Under the pieces are notes generated by a model that did not search any database, was not told where the DNA came from, and saw nothing but the letters and a program-made list of their open reading frames with translations. The position numbers were made by a program, and so were the translations under genes. Shown here one piece after another: positions 35,826 to 44,411 of a stretch of DNA of 64,000 nt. Origin of the DNA: Kitasatospora phosalacinea (lineage in GTDB: Bacteria; Actinomycetota; Actinomycetes; Streptomycetales; Streptomycetaceae); contig NZ_JNWZ01000006.1 of the NCBI RefSeq assembly GCF_000716545.1, forward strand, positions 1 to 64,000. Reading direction: 5' to 3'. The first letter of the stretch is position 1; every line of letters begins with the position of its first letter.

Positions 35826-35967
35826 CCGCGTCAGCCGCGGAACGGGGAGCGTGAACTTCCGCCACCGCAAACGCACCTGATGGCTTCTCAGCTCACCGGT
35901 ACGGCGGTTTCCAGCCGTCTTTTCCAGGCGCACGGCCGACCGCGCCCGGCCGCCGCCCGGCCCGCGT

Positions 35968-36204
35968 TCAGGACCGTTCCTCGATCTGGGCCCAGAGGAC
36001 CGTCCGGCCGCCGGCGGTGACGGAGCCCCAGCGGTCGGCGGTGCGCAGGGCCCTGAGCAGTTCGCCCCAGGTCGGGGCGTCCGCGGGCGGGGCCGGGATG
36101 CTGATCCGGGTGCTGCCGACCGAGACCCGGACGTCCGCTCGCACCCCGCTGGCCCGTTCGATCGCCGTCCGCAGCTCGGACGCGCGCGTGCTGATCCGCA
36201 CCAC
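35968..36204 (-). CDS. small hypothetical protein divergent from a GntR regulator
   Basis: A 78-aa protein with an N-terminal alpha/beta pattern (RISTRASELRTAIERASGVR, ADVRVSVGSTRISIPA) and a second helix with a terminal strand (LLRALRTADRWG ... VLWAQIEERS). No family recognised. It is divergent from the GntR gene with a 103-bp promoter region that carries a HutC-like operator, so it may be a target of that regulator. Confidence 0.6.
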   Translation of the reverse strand: MVRISTRASELRTAIERASGVRADVRVSVGSTRISIPAPPADAPTWGELLRALRTADRWGSVTAGGRTVLWAQIEERS

Positions 36205-36212
36205 TCCCCCAG

Positions 36213-36220
36213 GTGTACAC
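36213..36220. promoter_or_regulatory. candidate HutC-type operator GTGTACAC
   Basis: A perfect 8-bp palindrome fitting the GT-N-TA-N-AC core of HutC-subfamily GntR sites. It is placed between the divergent 78-aa gene and the GntR-UTRA gene, just before an A/T-richer TAGAGTAGTACC that may be a -10 region. Confidence 0.45.
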
Positions 36221-36307
36221 AGGTGGCCGAGCTCTACACATAGAGTAGTACCGAGAGGGATACTGTGTCACCGATCGGCTGGACCGCACACATTCGGAGG
36301 ACGATCC

Positions 36308-37066
36308 ATGACCACCACCGGGCCTTCCGCCTACCTACGGGTGGCCGAGCAGATCCGGGACCGGATCACCGCGGGGGAGTACCTTCCCGGCAGTCAACTC
36401 CCTTCCCTGGCTGACCTGCAGGAGCAGTACGGCTTCTCCCACGGCGTCGGCCAGTCCGCGTACCGGCTGCTGGAGCAGGAGGGCGTCGTGCTCGCCAAGC
36501 AGGGGCGCGGCTACTTCGTCCGCGAGCAGGCGCCGCGCCGCACCCTGGTGCGCCGCCCGCCCGCGGGCGGGAAGCCCGGGCCGGACAACGCCTTCCTGGT
36601 CGAGCAGGGCGTCGACACCGGGCTGCGCAGCCAGTCCACCACCGAGGCCGCGACCGCGGACATCGCCGAGCGCCTCGACGTCGAGGCGGGCACCCCGCTG
36701 ATGCACACCTCGTACGTGTACCTGGTCGACGGCGAACCCGGGTTCCTCGCCGACTCCTGGGAGCCGATGTCCGTCACCGGCCACCACCTGATCGTGCTGC
36801 CCGAGGCCGGCCCGCACATCGGCATCGGCGTCGCCGCGCGGATGGCCGTCATCGGCATCGAGGTCGGCGAACCCGTCGAACTCGTCACCGCCCGCGCCCT
36901 CACCCGCGCCGAGGCCCAGACGCTCGCGACGTTCCCCGGCGCGCCCGCCCTGGTCATCCACCGCACCCACTACGACCAGGCCACCGGCCGTCCCGTCGAA
37001 ACCGCCGACCTCGTGCTGCCCGGCGAGCGTTGGTCCACCCAGTACGGCCGCCGCCCCGGCGCCTGA
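36308..37066 (+). CDS. GntR-family (HutC subfamily, UTRA domain) transcriptional regulator
   Basis: A 252-aa repressor. A winged helix occupies residues about 8-75 (YLRVAEQIRDRITAGEYLPG, SQLPSLADLQEQYGFSHGVG, QGRGYFVREQ) and a UTRA effector domain the rest (AERLDVEAGTPLMHTSYVYL, VDGEPGFLADSWEPM, PALVIHRTHYDQATGRPVE). UTRA members bind small metabolites. The ATG at 36308 has CGGAGG upstream. Divergent organisation and a palindrome matching the HutC half-site rule suggest autoregulation. The effector is unknown. Confidence 0.92.
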   Translation: MTTTGPSAYLRVAEQIRDRITAGEYLPGSQLPSLADLQEQYGFSHGVGQSAYRLLEQEGVVLAKQGRGYFVREQAPRRTLVRRPPAGGKPGPDNAFLVEQGVDTGLRSQSTTEAATADIAERLDVEAGTPLMHTSYVYLVDGEPGFLADSWEPMSVTGHHLIVLPEAGPHIGIGVAARMAVIGIEVGEPVELVTARALTRAEAQTLATFPGAPALVIHRTHYDQATGRPVETADLVLPGERWSTQYGRRPGA

Positions 37067-37096
37067 GCACCCGGCCTCCCACCGCCGCCCCCGTTC

Positions 37097-37132
37097 CCGC
37101 TCCCCGGCCGGGCGAACCCCGCCGGGGAGCGG
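37097..37132 (+). terminator. terminator after the GntR gene
   Basis: 12-bp perfect stem CCGCTCCCCGGC / GCCGGGGAGCGG with a 12-base loop. It lies in the 300-bp gap (37067-37366), which otherwise shows only a weak GACTG-N8-CAGTC repeat (37330-37347) before the TetR gene. Confidence 0.65.
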
Positions 37133-37366
37133 TGCGAGGGGAGCACGGCCGCCGCGAACGCGCCCGGGAGCACGGGCCCGGGCGCCGGGCGGACACCCCG
37201 GACGGCCTCACCGCCGAGCTGCTCCGCCGCGCCCACCGCGTCGGGCCCACCGCGCCGGGCTCACCGCCGGAGAGCGCCGGGAGCCGCGAGCACGGCGGCT
37301 GGTGACCCCCGTCCCACCCCCGTGCGGGAGACTGGACCGGAACAGTCGACGCACCGAGGAGTACGG

Positions 37367-37969
37367 ATGGCGCAGCCCCGCACCCGCCGGCCGGCGCGCC
37401 CCCGCGAAGAGGTCTACGCCGCCGCCCGCACCGCGATCGCCGAACACGGCCTGGCCGGACTCACCATGGCCGGCCTCGGCGAACAGCTCGGCATGAGCGC
37501 CGGCCACCTCCTCTACTACTTCGGCAGCAAGGACCAGCTCCTGCTGGAGACCCTCCGCTGGAGCGAGGCCCAGCTCGGCGAGCGGCGCGGCCGCGAACTC
37601 GCCCGCCGCGAGGCGCCCGTCCTCGAACGGCTCGCCCGCTACCTGGAGCTGTACCTGCCGGAGGGGCCCGGCGACCCGCGCTGGATCCTGTGGATCGAGG
37701 TGTGGAGCCGCTCCCCCGGCACCGCGGACCTGCGCCAGGGCCAGCACGACATCGAGGCCCCCTGGCAGGACGACCTCACCGCCCTCCTCGACGAGGGCCG
37801 CGACACCGGCGTCCTCCCCCCGGCCACCCCCGCCGCCGCCCGCGCCACCCAACTGCGCGCCCTGCTCGACGGCCTCGCCGTCCCGCTCGCCATCGGCCTG
37901 CCCCACACCACCCGCGAAGGCGCCCTCACCCACGCGACGTCCGCCGCGCACGCCCTGCTGGGGCTGTGA
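37367..37969 (+). CDS. TetR-family transcriptional regulator
   Basis: A 200-aa regulator with the HTH at about residues 12-58 (REEVYAAARTAIAEHGLAGL, TMAGLGEQLGMSAGHLLYYF, GSKDQLLLETL) and a BetI-like C-terminal ligand domain (WILWIEVWSRSPG, LRALLDGLAVPLAIG). ATG at 37367 follows CGAGGAGTACGG. The target is unknown; the TetR-type operator at 31330 in front of the urease operon is 6 kb away, which makes it only a possible site. It converges with the PP2C-like gene. Confidence 0.9.
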   Translation: MAQPRTRRPARPREEVYAAARTAIAEHGLAGLTMAGLGEQLGMSAGHLLYYFGSKDQLLLETLRWSEAQLGERRGRELARREAPVLERLARYLELYLPEGPGDPRWILWIEVWSRSPGTADLRQGQHDIEAPWQDDLTALLDEGRDTGVLPPATPAAARATQLRALLDGLAVPLAIGLPHTTREGALTHATSAAHALLGL

Positions 37970-38066
37970 GGAGGGGAGGACGGCGGGTACGGCTCCGCTG
38001 CCGGTCCGCCGCTGGCGCGTGCCCTCGGCCCCGGGGCCCGTCCCCCGCCCCGGAGCACCTCCCCGC

Positions 38067-39674
38067 TCACTCCGTCCAGACCGCCGCCGCCGTGCGGTCG
38101 TCCGCGTAGCCCTTGGCGCGGACCTGGATCTGGCGGAGGAAGTCGACGGTGCCGGGCGGGTGCGGGTGGGCCCAGTGGCTGGAGAGGAAGTGGGCGACCG
38201 CGGGTTCCTCGGCGATCGGGGCGGCCAGGCCCGGGGTGCAGAGCAGCAGGATGTCGCCGGAGGTGGCCGGGACGAGGCGGAAGCGGAACGGCCGGGGCGC
38301 GGGCATCGAGGCCGGGGGGAGCGGGGGCTGCCCGTCGGGGTGGTGGAGGAGACGGGCCGCGTAGGCGTCGATCCAGTGGCCCGAGCGCAGCAGGTAGAGC
38401 CCGCCGGGGCCGGTGCCGAACGCGGCGCGGTGGGTCGCGGCCGGGTCCGCGGACATCAGCAGGCAGTGCAGCGAGGCCGTCTCCTCGGGCGGCAGGCCGG
38501 ACGGCGCGTCACCGTCCTGCGCGGCCTCCTCCGCGGCGCTGCGCAACTGCGCGGCGGCCCGCAGGGCGATCCGCTGGAGGCCGTAGCGCAGCCGGTCCCG
38601 GGCCCCGGCCCGCAGGTCGGCGGCGAGCTCGGCCCGGCTGCGGCCGATCGCGGCGGCCAACTGCCGGGCCGCCTCGGCGGCCGCGGCCGACCCCCACTGG
38701 GCGTTGGCCCGGCGGGCGGGCGCGGCCAGCACGGCCAGGACGAGCGCCTCCTCGCCCTCGCCGAACCGGACGGTGAGCAGCGCGTCGGTGCGCGGCTCGC
38801 CCCGGTAGCGGGCCGAGTCGCCACGGACGGACACCGCCCGCAGCGTCGTCCCCGCGAACCGGGCGCCGTCGATGGCGGTGTCGGGCACCACGGCGGCCAG
38901 CCCGGCCGGGTCGGCGGCGGCCAGCGCGGTCGGCTCGGGCTCGTACGTCGGCGGCCGCTCCCCCACGTGCGGCACGGCGGGTGCCTGCGGGCGCCCCAGC
39001 CAGGGCGCGGCCCGCTCGGGCTGCGGGCGGTCCGCCACCGTCTGCCCGGGCGCGGGCGCCGACGCCTCCAGAGGCGCGGGCTCGGGCGCGGGCGCAGGCT
39101 CGGGCGCGGGCGCAGGCTCGGGCGCGGGCGCAGGCTCGGACGCGGACGCGGACGCGGGCTTCGGGGCCTGTACGGGCTCCGGCTCGGCCGCCGGGAAGTC
39201 CGTCAGCGTCGGAGTCGGCCCCGCGACCGGTACCGCCGGTGGCACCGGTGGCACCGACGGCATCGGTGGCACCCGTGCCCCTGCGTCCTCGGCCGTTCCG
39301 GCCGGCTCCCCGGCCTGCTGCCCGACCTGCTCCTCAGGCGCCTCCTCGGCCGGCTCTTTCGAAAGATCGGGCCAGGCGGCCTCCGCCCAGCTGCGCGGCG
39401 AGGGCTCGATCGGCGGTTCCTCCTCGGCCGGCGCGGGCTCCGCCTCCTGCGCCCACACCACGGTCCGGGCCCCTCCCGCCACGGGCCCGGCGTCCTGCGG
39501 GGGATGGCGCTGCGGGGCGATGAGTCCGGCGGCGGTGGTGAACCAGTCGTCGACGGTTCCGGTGTCGGTCTTCGCGGCGGGGGTGTCGGGCAGGGTGTCG
39601 GCGGGGCCCGCGTAGACGGTGTGCCACCAGGTGTCGTCGGGACGGGGCTGCCCGGGTGCGCCCTGCTCGTTCAA
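38067..39674 (-). CDS. PP2C-like protein with Pro/Ala/Glu-rich N-terminal half (probable pseudophosphatase)
   Basis: A 535-aa protein. Residues 1-260 are low complexity: acidic, Pro-rich, with a tandem PAPEPA repeat coded by three 18-bp units. The C-terminal half resembles a PP2C phosphatase fold: LRAVSVRGDSARYRGEPRTD, LLTVRFGEGEEALVLAVL, HCLLMSADPAATHRAAFGTG, and SGDILLLCTPGLA. In active PP2C enzymes the last motif reads CTDG with a metal-binding Asp; here Asp is replaced by Pro, and the DGHG-type motif is also missing. So it probably binds rather than cleaves phosphoproteins. TTG start at 39674 with AGGAG upstream. Confidence 0.78.
   Translation of the reverse strand: MNEQGAPGQPRPDDTWWHTVYAGPADTLPDTPAAKTDTGTVDDWFTTAAGLIAPQRHPPQDAGPVAGGARTVVWAQEAEPAPAEEEPPIEPSPRSWAEAAWPDLSKEPAEEAPEEQVGQQAGEPAGTAEDAGARVPPMPSVPPVPPAVPVAGPTPTLTDFPAAEPEPVQAPKPASASASEPAPAPEPAPAPEPAPAPEPAPLEASAPAPGQTVADRPQPERAAPWLGRPQAPAVPHVGERPPTYEPEPTALAAADPAGLAAVVPDTAIDGARFAGTTLRAVSVRGDSARYRGEPRTDALLTVRFGEGEEALVLAVLAAPARRANAQWGSAAAAEAARQLAAAIGRSRAELAADLRAGARDRLRYGLQRIALRAAAQLRSAAEEAAQDGDAPSGLPPEETASLHCLLMSADPAATHRAAFGTGPGGLYLLRSGHWIDAYAARLLHHPDGQPPLPPASMPAPRPFRFRLVPATSGDILLLCTPGLAAPIAEEPAVAHFLSSHWAHPHPPGTVDFLRQIQVRAKGYADDRTAAAVWTE
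39084..39137. repeat. three tandem 18-bp units within the PP2C-like gene
   Basis: Unit GGGCGCGGGCGCAGGCTC three times without change, coding the PAPEPA segment on the minus strand. Copy number is likely to vary between strains. Confidence 0.8.
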
Positions 39675-39808
39675 CTGACCGCTCCTGATCCGTGAGGGGG
39701 CCGGACGTCACGCCATTCTTCCGAAGGACGACGACGGTGTCCGGGATTCGGAACATCGCACGGACGCCCGGGAAGGGTTCCGGCCACCGGGGGTGTGCGA
39801 GGGGACGG

Positions 39809-39836
39809 GAGCGGTTCGGACGGGTCCGAACCGCTC
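39809..39836. promoter_or_regulatory. perfect 12-bp-arm palindrome in a divergent promoter region
   Basis: GAGCGGTTCGGA-CGGG-TCCGAACCGCTC. It lies between the divergent PP2C-like gene and the exported protein gene, about 90 bases before the latter, where a terminator of a known gene is not expected. It may be an operator or the end of an unseen small RNA. Confidence 0.4.
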
Positions 39837-39926
39837 GCTCGGGGACGGGGATGAAGGGCGTTCGGCCGGAAAATGAGAGCCCAAGGGGGGCACCGCTTCA
39901 CCCGATCGGCTGATTAATATGTGCGC

Positions 39927-40538
39927 ATGGCCGCGCCAGGATCTCGTACCCGCCCCGGAGGACCCGCATTCGCGGTGATCCGTCCGGTGGCGGTGCTGTG
40001 GTCCCTGCTGCTGGCCGCGCTGCTCGCGCTGCTGCCGTGCGCGGCGAGCGCCCGGACCCTGAACCCCCCGGCCCCCGCCCCCGGCCACGAGTCGCACGGC
40101 GCGTCCGCGCGTCCGGGTCCGGGCCAGGCCCCCGCCGGAACGACCCCGGGAAGGGCCACCGAGCCGGTCACCGAATCGGTCACCGAACCGACCGCCGGTA
40201 CGGCCGCCGGTACGGCCGCCCGCCCGGCCGTCGCGGTGCGGACGGTCGCGGGGACGCCGGCGCCGTCGCACCGCCTGCCGGTGGCCGCGGACGTCCCCGG
40301 TGCGGAACTCATCCTGTGCGCCGCCGAGGGCCCGGGCCCGGTGCCCGGCCACGGCTGCTCCAGTCATCCCTTCTGCGGCCCCGAGTCGCACCTGCCGAAC
40401 GCGCCCCCGCAGCCCGGCACGGCCGACCGACCGCAGTTGGTCGCCCCGCCGGTGACGCCCGCCGCCTCGGCCCGCGCCGTCCCGACGGGGTCGCACCACG
40501 CGCCCGACCTGCACGTCCTGCAGGTTCACCGGTCCTGA
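39927..40538 (+). CDS. exported protein with His/Cys-containing C-terminal region, start of DUF3105-DUF305 cluster
   Basis: A 203-aa protein with a signal or anchor helix at about 20-40 (LLLAALLALLPCAASARTL), a Pro/Thr/Ala-rich middle with TEPVTESVTEPTAGTAAG repeats, and a C-terminal part with CAAEGPGPVPGHGCSSHPFC and SHHAPDLHVLQVH, which could bind a metal. The ATG is six bases after TAATAT (39915-39920), a near-consensus -10, so the mRNA is probably leaderless; a GTG at 39921 is the alternative. It is followed by the DUF3105 and DUF305 genes, a set linked in other bacteria to copper. The link is inference. Confidence 0.65.
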   Translation: MAAPGSRTRPGGPAFAVIRPVAVLWSLLLAALLALLPCAASARTLNPPAPAPGHESHGASARPGPGQAPAGTTPGRATEPVTESVTEPTAGTAAGTAARPAVAVRTVAGTPAPSHRLPVAADVPGAELILCAAEGPGPVPGHGCSSHPFCGPESHLPNAPPQPGTADRPQLVAPPVTPAASARAVPTGSHHAPDLHVLQVHRS

Positions 40539-40650
40539 GCGGAACCCACCGCCGACCTGCGCCCCGCCGAGCGGGGAGGTCGTCGGCTCCGCTGCCCCCA
40601 CCACACCGCAGACCGCCGTGCTCGTCACGGCGGGGACAAGGAAGACATCC

Positions 40651-41382
40651 ATGGGTTCCGCCTCGAAGCAGTCCGACCCCACCGGCAAGCAGCCCAAGCC
40701 GGGCAGCAAGTCCGCCCAGCAGGCCGACCGCCGGGCCCGGATCGCCGAGCTGCGCGCCGTCGAGCAGCGCCGCGAGCGCCGCAACAAGATCCTCACCATC
40801 GGCATCTCGTCCGCCCTGGTGCTCGCCATGATCGGCGGCGGCACCTGGCTGGCGCTGGACGCCAAGCACAAGAACGACGAGAAGAAGGCGGCCGCGCAGG
40901 CCTCGGCCGACGCCGCGCAGAAGGTCAAGGACGACGCCGCGAAGGCCGACATCCCGGGCCTGCAGACCTTCGGCAAGCTCACCCAGAACCACGTCCAGAC
41001 CGAGGTGAAGTACCCGCAGACCCCGCCGGTCGGCGGCGACCACAACCCGGTCTGGCAGACCTGCATGGGCAACGTCTACGACAAGCCGATCAAGAACGAG
41101 AACGCGGTGCACTCGCTGGAGCACGGCGCGGTCTGGGTCACCTACAACGGCAAGGCCACCCCCGAGGACATCAAGGCCCTCAGCGACAAGGTCAAGGCCA
41201 CCCCGTACAGCCTGATGAGCCCGTACCCGGACGAGCAGGGCACCATCACGCTGACCGCGTGGAGCAACCAGCTGGTGGTGGACTCCGCCAGCGACCCGCG
41301 GGTGGAGACCTTCTTCGCCAAGTTCGTGCAGGGCCCGCAGACCCTCGAACAGGGTGCCAGCTGCAGCTCGGGGCAGATGTGA
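40651..41382 (+). CDS. DUF3105 membrane-anchored protein
   Basis: A 243-aa protein with a charged, Lys/Arg/Gln-rich cytoplasmic start, one transmembrane helix (about 50-70, ILTIGISSALVLAMIGGGTW), a short coiled region, and the extracytoplasmic DUF3105 domain with its signature PPVGGDHNPVWQTCMGNVYD, VHSLEHGAVWVTYNG and a terminal Cys (GASCSSGQM). The His and Cys residues are well placed for metal or disulfide chemistry; the function of the family is unknown. ATG at 40651 follows AAGGAAG. An 8-bp-stem hairpin (40613-40633) directly precedes the ribosome site and might affect expression. Confidence 0.88.
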   Translation: MGSASKQSDPTGKQPKPGSKSAQQADRRARIAELRAVEQRRERRNKILTIGISSALVLAMIGGGTWLALDAKHKNDEKKAAAQASADAAQKVKDDAAKADIPGLQTFGKLTQNHVQTEVKYPQTPPVGGDHNPVWQTCMGNVYDKPIKNENAVHSLEHGAVWVTYNGKATPEDIKALSDKVKATPYSLMSPYPDEQGTITLTAWSNQLVVDSASDPRVETFFAKFVQGPQTLEQGASCSSGQM

Positions 41383-42104
41383 CCGCGGCCCCCGCCGCCG
41401 GCGAGCCGGACGAGGAGTACGAGGAGCCCGGGGCGGACGAGCCGGGGCAGCCGGCCGCCCGGCGCGGGCGGCGGGCGTTCTGGTGGCCCGCCGCGCTGGC
41501 GGCCGTGGTGGCGCTCGGGCTCGGCGTTCCGGCGCTGGTCTCGGGCGGCACGCCCGCGTCCGGCAGTTCGGCGGCCACCGCCTCGGCGGCCCCGGCCACC
41601 GGTTCGGCGGACGCCGGGTTCGCCCGCGACATGGCGATGCACCACCAGCAGGCCATCGACATGTCGTTCATCGTCCGGGACCGCACCCAGGACGAGGCGG
41701 TGCGCGGCCTCGCGTTCGACATCATCAACACCCAGGCCAACCAGCGCGGCATGCTGATGGGCTTCCTCGACCAGTGGGGCCTGTCGCAGAACACCACCGC
41801 CAAGCCGATGGCCTGGATGGGGCACACCTACGAGGCGCACGACGGCTCTCTGATGCCCGGCATGGCGACCAACACCGAGCTGGACAAGCTCCGTTCGCTC
41901 AGCGGCCGGGACGCCGAGGTGTACTACCTGCAGCTGATGATCAAGCACCACCAGGCGGGCGCGGAGATGGCCCAGGCGTACGTGGACGCGGGGACGAACG
42001 CCCCGGAGAAGCGGCTCGCCCAGGGCATGGTCGACGCGCAGCACGCCGAGATCCAGCTGATGACCGACATGCTCGGCGAGCGCGGCGCCCAGCCCGCTCC
42101 CTGA
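41379..42104 (+). CDS. DUF305 family exported protein
   Basis: A 241-aa protein whose GTG overlaps the DUF3105 stop (GTGA), so both are coupled. A single membrane helix at about 35-58 is followed by a ferritin-like helical DUF305 domain with two His-rich helices: FARDMAMHHQQAIDMSFIV and YLQLMIKHHQAGAEMAQAYV, plus DAQHAEIQLMTDML at the end. DUF305 proteins often lie next to copper resistance genes and have a suggested metal-binding role. A perfect 13-bp hairpin ends the operon. Confidence 0.9.
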   Translation: MTAAPAAGEPDEEYEEPGADEPGQPAARRGRRAFWWPAALAAVVALGLGVPALVSGGTPASGSSAATASAAPATGSADAGFARDMAMHHQQAIDMSFIVRDRTQDEAVRGLAFDIINTQANQRGMLMGFLDQWGLSQNTTAKPMAWMGHTYEAHDGSLMPGMATNTELDKLRSLSGRDAEVYYLQLMIKHHQAGAEMAQAYVDAGTNAPEKRLAQGMVDAQHAEIQLMTDMLGERGAQPAP

Positions 42105-42142
42105 CGCACCGTCGCACCGTCCGCACCGCCACGCCACGACGC

Positions 42143-42180
42143 CCCGAGGGCGCCCCCGACCACCGGAGGGCGCCCTCGGG
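42143..42180 (+). terminator. terminator of the DUF3105-DUF305 operon
   Basis: Perfect 13-bp stem CCCGAGGGCGCCC / GGGCGCCCTCGGG with a 12-base loop, 38 bases after the stop; it could also serve the convergent MFS gene. Confidence 0.75.
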
Positions 42181-42242
42181 CGTTCGCGCGCTCCCCCGTT
42201 TCTCCGTTTCCCCGCTCCCCGCTCCCCGCTCCCCCGCGCCGC

Positions 42243-43667
42243 TCAGCCCTCGCAGAGCCGGGCGGCCAGCACGGCGACCGCCGCGAGCAGCAGCGGGACG
42301 GCCCGGCCGCCCGCGGCCGCCCCGGCTTGGTGGACGGCCAGCACCGGCAGGGCGGTGCCGAGCGCGGTGCCCAGGCTGCGCACCATGTTGACCAGTCCGC
42401 CGCCGACGGCCGAACTCTGCGCGGGGATCGCCCGCATCACCAGGGCGTTGTTGGCGGGCAGCAGCAGTCCGAGGCCGTAGCCGGTGAGCAGCAGCGGCGC
42501 GGCGGTCGTCCAGGGGCCGGGGTCGGGGAGGGCGGCGAGGACGAGGAGTCCGGCGGCGGCGGTGAGCGCGCCGCAGCGGCAGCGGGCGGCGTCGCTCCAG
42601 CGGCGGGGCAGCAGGGCGCCGCCGGCGGTGGCGGCGAGGGCGAACGCGGCGGGCAGCGCGGTGATCGCGGCACCTGCGGCGGTGGCGGCGGTGCCGCGTC
42701 CGGCGAGGACGACGGGTTCCAGTACGAGCGGGCAGAACAGCAGCAGGTAACCGGTCAGCGCGACCAGCAGACCGGCCCGGATGCCGGGGGTGTTGACCAG
42801 TCCGGGCGGGATGATCGGGCGGTCGGCGCGGCGTTCCCGCCGGGTCAGGGCGAGCGTGCCGGCGGCGGCCGCGGCGAGCAGCGCGGCGACCGCCCAGCCG
42901 GGCAGCGGCAGGCCGGAGGCGGCGGACAGCGCGAGCAGCAGCGCGGTGGAGGACGCGGCCAGCAGCAGCAGTCCGGCCAGGTCGAAGCGGCCCTCGCGGT
43001 CGGCGCGGGCCGGGCAGCGGCCGTCGGGGAAGGTGCGCGGCAGCAGGAACCAGCCGGCCAGCATGCCCAGCACGCCGATCGGCACGTTGATCCAGAACGC
43101 CCAGCGCCAGGAGGCGTGCGCGACCAGCAGCCCGCCGAGGGTCGGACCGAGCGCCAGGCCGAGCGCCTGGGCGGCGGCCTGCACGCCGAGCGCGGTGCGC
43201 ATCGCCCGCTCGGGCACGCCGCGGGCGACCAGGGCGACGCTGTTGGCCTGCATCATCGCGCCGCCGACGGCCTGCACGGCCCGGCAGGCGATCAGCACGC
43301 CCAGGTTCCCGGCCAGTCCGGCGCCGAGCGAGGCGGCCGCGAACACCGCGAACCCGCCCAGGTACACGGTCTTGCGGCCGACCAGGTCGGACAGCCGTCC
43401 GACCGGGGCGAGCAGGGCGACCAGCACCAGCAGGTACGCCAGCGAGACCCATTCGACGGCGGCGAAGGAGGCGTCGAAGTGGGCTTCCAGGGCGGGGAAG
43501 ACCAGCGAGGTGACGCTGGCGGTGAGCTGGCCGAGGAACGCGCCCAGGCAGACGGTGCCGACGGCCAGCCAGTGCGCGTGCGGCCAGCGGGCGACGGCAC
43601 GGGGGCGGGGGCGTTCGGCGAGTTGCAGGGTGTCGAGCAGCCGGGAGGCGGCCACGGGTTCAGCCAT
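42243..43667 (-). CDS. MFS drug/proton antiporter (DHA2, EmrB/QacA type)
   Basis: A 474-aa inner-membrane exporter with about 14 helices. Motif A is PVGRLSDLVGRKTVYLGG between helices 2 and 3; the family motif after helix 4 is ACRAVQAVGGAMMQANSVAL, motif C is LGLALGPTLGGLLVAHASWR, and WAFWINVPIGVL follows. ATG at 43667; the open frame continues upstream without support. It is divergent from a MarR gene, the usual arrangement of a repressor with its exporter, with a 228-bp gap containing a TTGCGACATAATCGTTCAA element (43685-43703). Confidence 0.92.
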   Translation of the reverse strand: MAEPVAASRLLDTLQLAERPRPRAVARWPHAHWLAVGTVCLGAFLGQLTASVTSLVFPALEAHFDASFAAVEWVSLAYLLVLVALLAPVGRLSDLVGRKTVYLGGFAVFAAASLGAGLAGNLGVLIACRAVQAVGGAMMQANSVALVARGVPERAMRTALGVQAAAQALGLALGPTLGGLLVAHASWRWAFWINVPIGVLGMLAGWFLLPRTFPDGRCPARADREGRFDLAGLLLLAASSTALLLALSAASGLPLPGWAVAALLAAAAAGTLALTRRERRADRPIIPPGLVNTPGIRAGLLVALTGYLLLFCPLVLEPVVLAGRGTAATAAGAAITALPAAFALAATAGGALLPRRWSDAARCRCGALTAAAGLLVLAALPDPGPWTTAAPLLLTGYGLGLLLPANNALVMRAIPAQSSAVGGGLVNMVRSLGTALGTALPVLAVHQAGAAAGGRAVPLLLAAVAVLAARLCEG

Positions 43668-43895
43668 GCGCCGAACATATCTGCTTGCGACATAATCGTT
43701 CAAGGAGTGTTTCCAGTCCCGAGCAATCGATCGGCCGCCCCGCCCCGGCAGCCCGCACCCTCGCAGCCCGCGCCCCAGCGGCCCGCACCCCGCCGCCCGC
43801 ACCCCGTTGCCTCGGGCCGGACGGCGCGCCGCCGCGGCCGACCGGCGGACGGACGCCCGGCAGCCCGCCGGTTGCCGGGCGCTACGCTGTCCGGC

Positions 43896-44402
43896 ATGTC
43901 TTCGCAGCCCCAGCCCGCCCCGAACCCGCCCGGCGCCGAGGCGGCGGCTGCCGACGCGCTCGCCGGGGCGCAGCAGCTCACCGACGTGATCACCCGGCTG
44001 CGCCGGGCGCTGCGGAGCTCGATCCGCTCCGAATTCCCCTGGGAGGCCCTGCCGATGGCCCAGGTCGAACTGCTCCAGACGCTCGCCGCCTCCCCGCTGC
44101 GGGTCGGCGAACTGGCCGCCCGTCAGCGGCTGGCCCCCAACACCGTCAGCGGCCTGATCTCCAAGCTGCTGGACGCCGGCCTGGTCGACCGCCAGCCCGA
44201 CCCGGGCGACCGCCGCACCGCCCGGATCGCCCTCACCGAAGCCGGCCACCAGCAACTGCGCGACTGGCGCAGCGCCCACGAGCGCCGCCTCGCCGCCGCC
44301 CTGGCCGGCCTCTCCCCCGCCGACCGGGAGGCGGTCATGCGCGCCCTGCCCGGCCTCGACCTGCTCGCCCACTCCCTGGCGGGCACCGACCCGGCCCGCT
44401 GA
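43896..44402 (+). CDS. MarR-family transcriptional regulator
   Basis: A 168-aa winged-helix regulator: MAQVELLQTLAASPLRVGEL, AARQRLAPNTVSGLISKLLD and the wing PDPGDRRTARIALTEAG. It likely represses the divergent MFS exporter and itself. TACGCT sits at 43883-43888, 7 bases before the ATG, which fits leaderless transcription. The preceding 190 bases contain repeats of CAGCCCGCACC type in the same frame, which lengthen the open frame but do not look like protein. Confidence 0.9.
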   Translation: MSSQPQPAPNPPGAEAAAADALAGAQQLTDVITRLRRALRSSIRSEFPWEALPMAQVELLQTLAASPLRVGELAARQRLAPNTVSGLISKLLDAGLVDRQPDPGDRRTARIALTEAGHQQLRDWRSAHERRLAAALAGLSPADREAVMRALPGLDLLAHSLAGTDPAR

Positions 44403-44411
44403 GAGCGGCGC

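Noticed and set aside
39084..39137. CRISPR-like array
   Set aside because: Adjacent identical units without spacers inside a coding region; a protein repeat.
43685..43703. MarR operator TTGCGACATAATCGTTCAA
   Set aside because: CGA-N5-TCG is symmetric but the flanks are offset by two bases; I note it in the gene entry only and do not list it as an operator.
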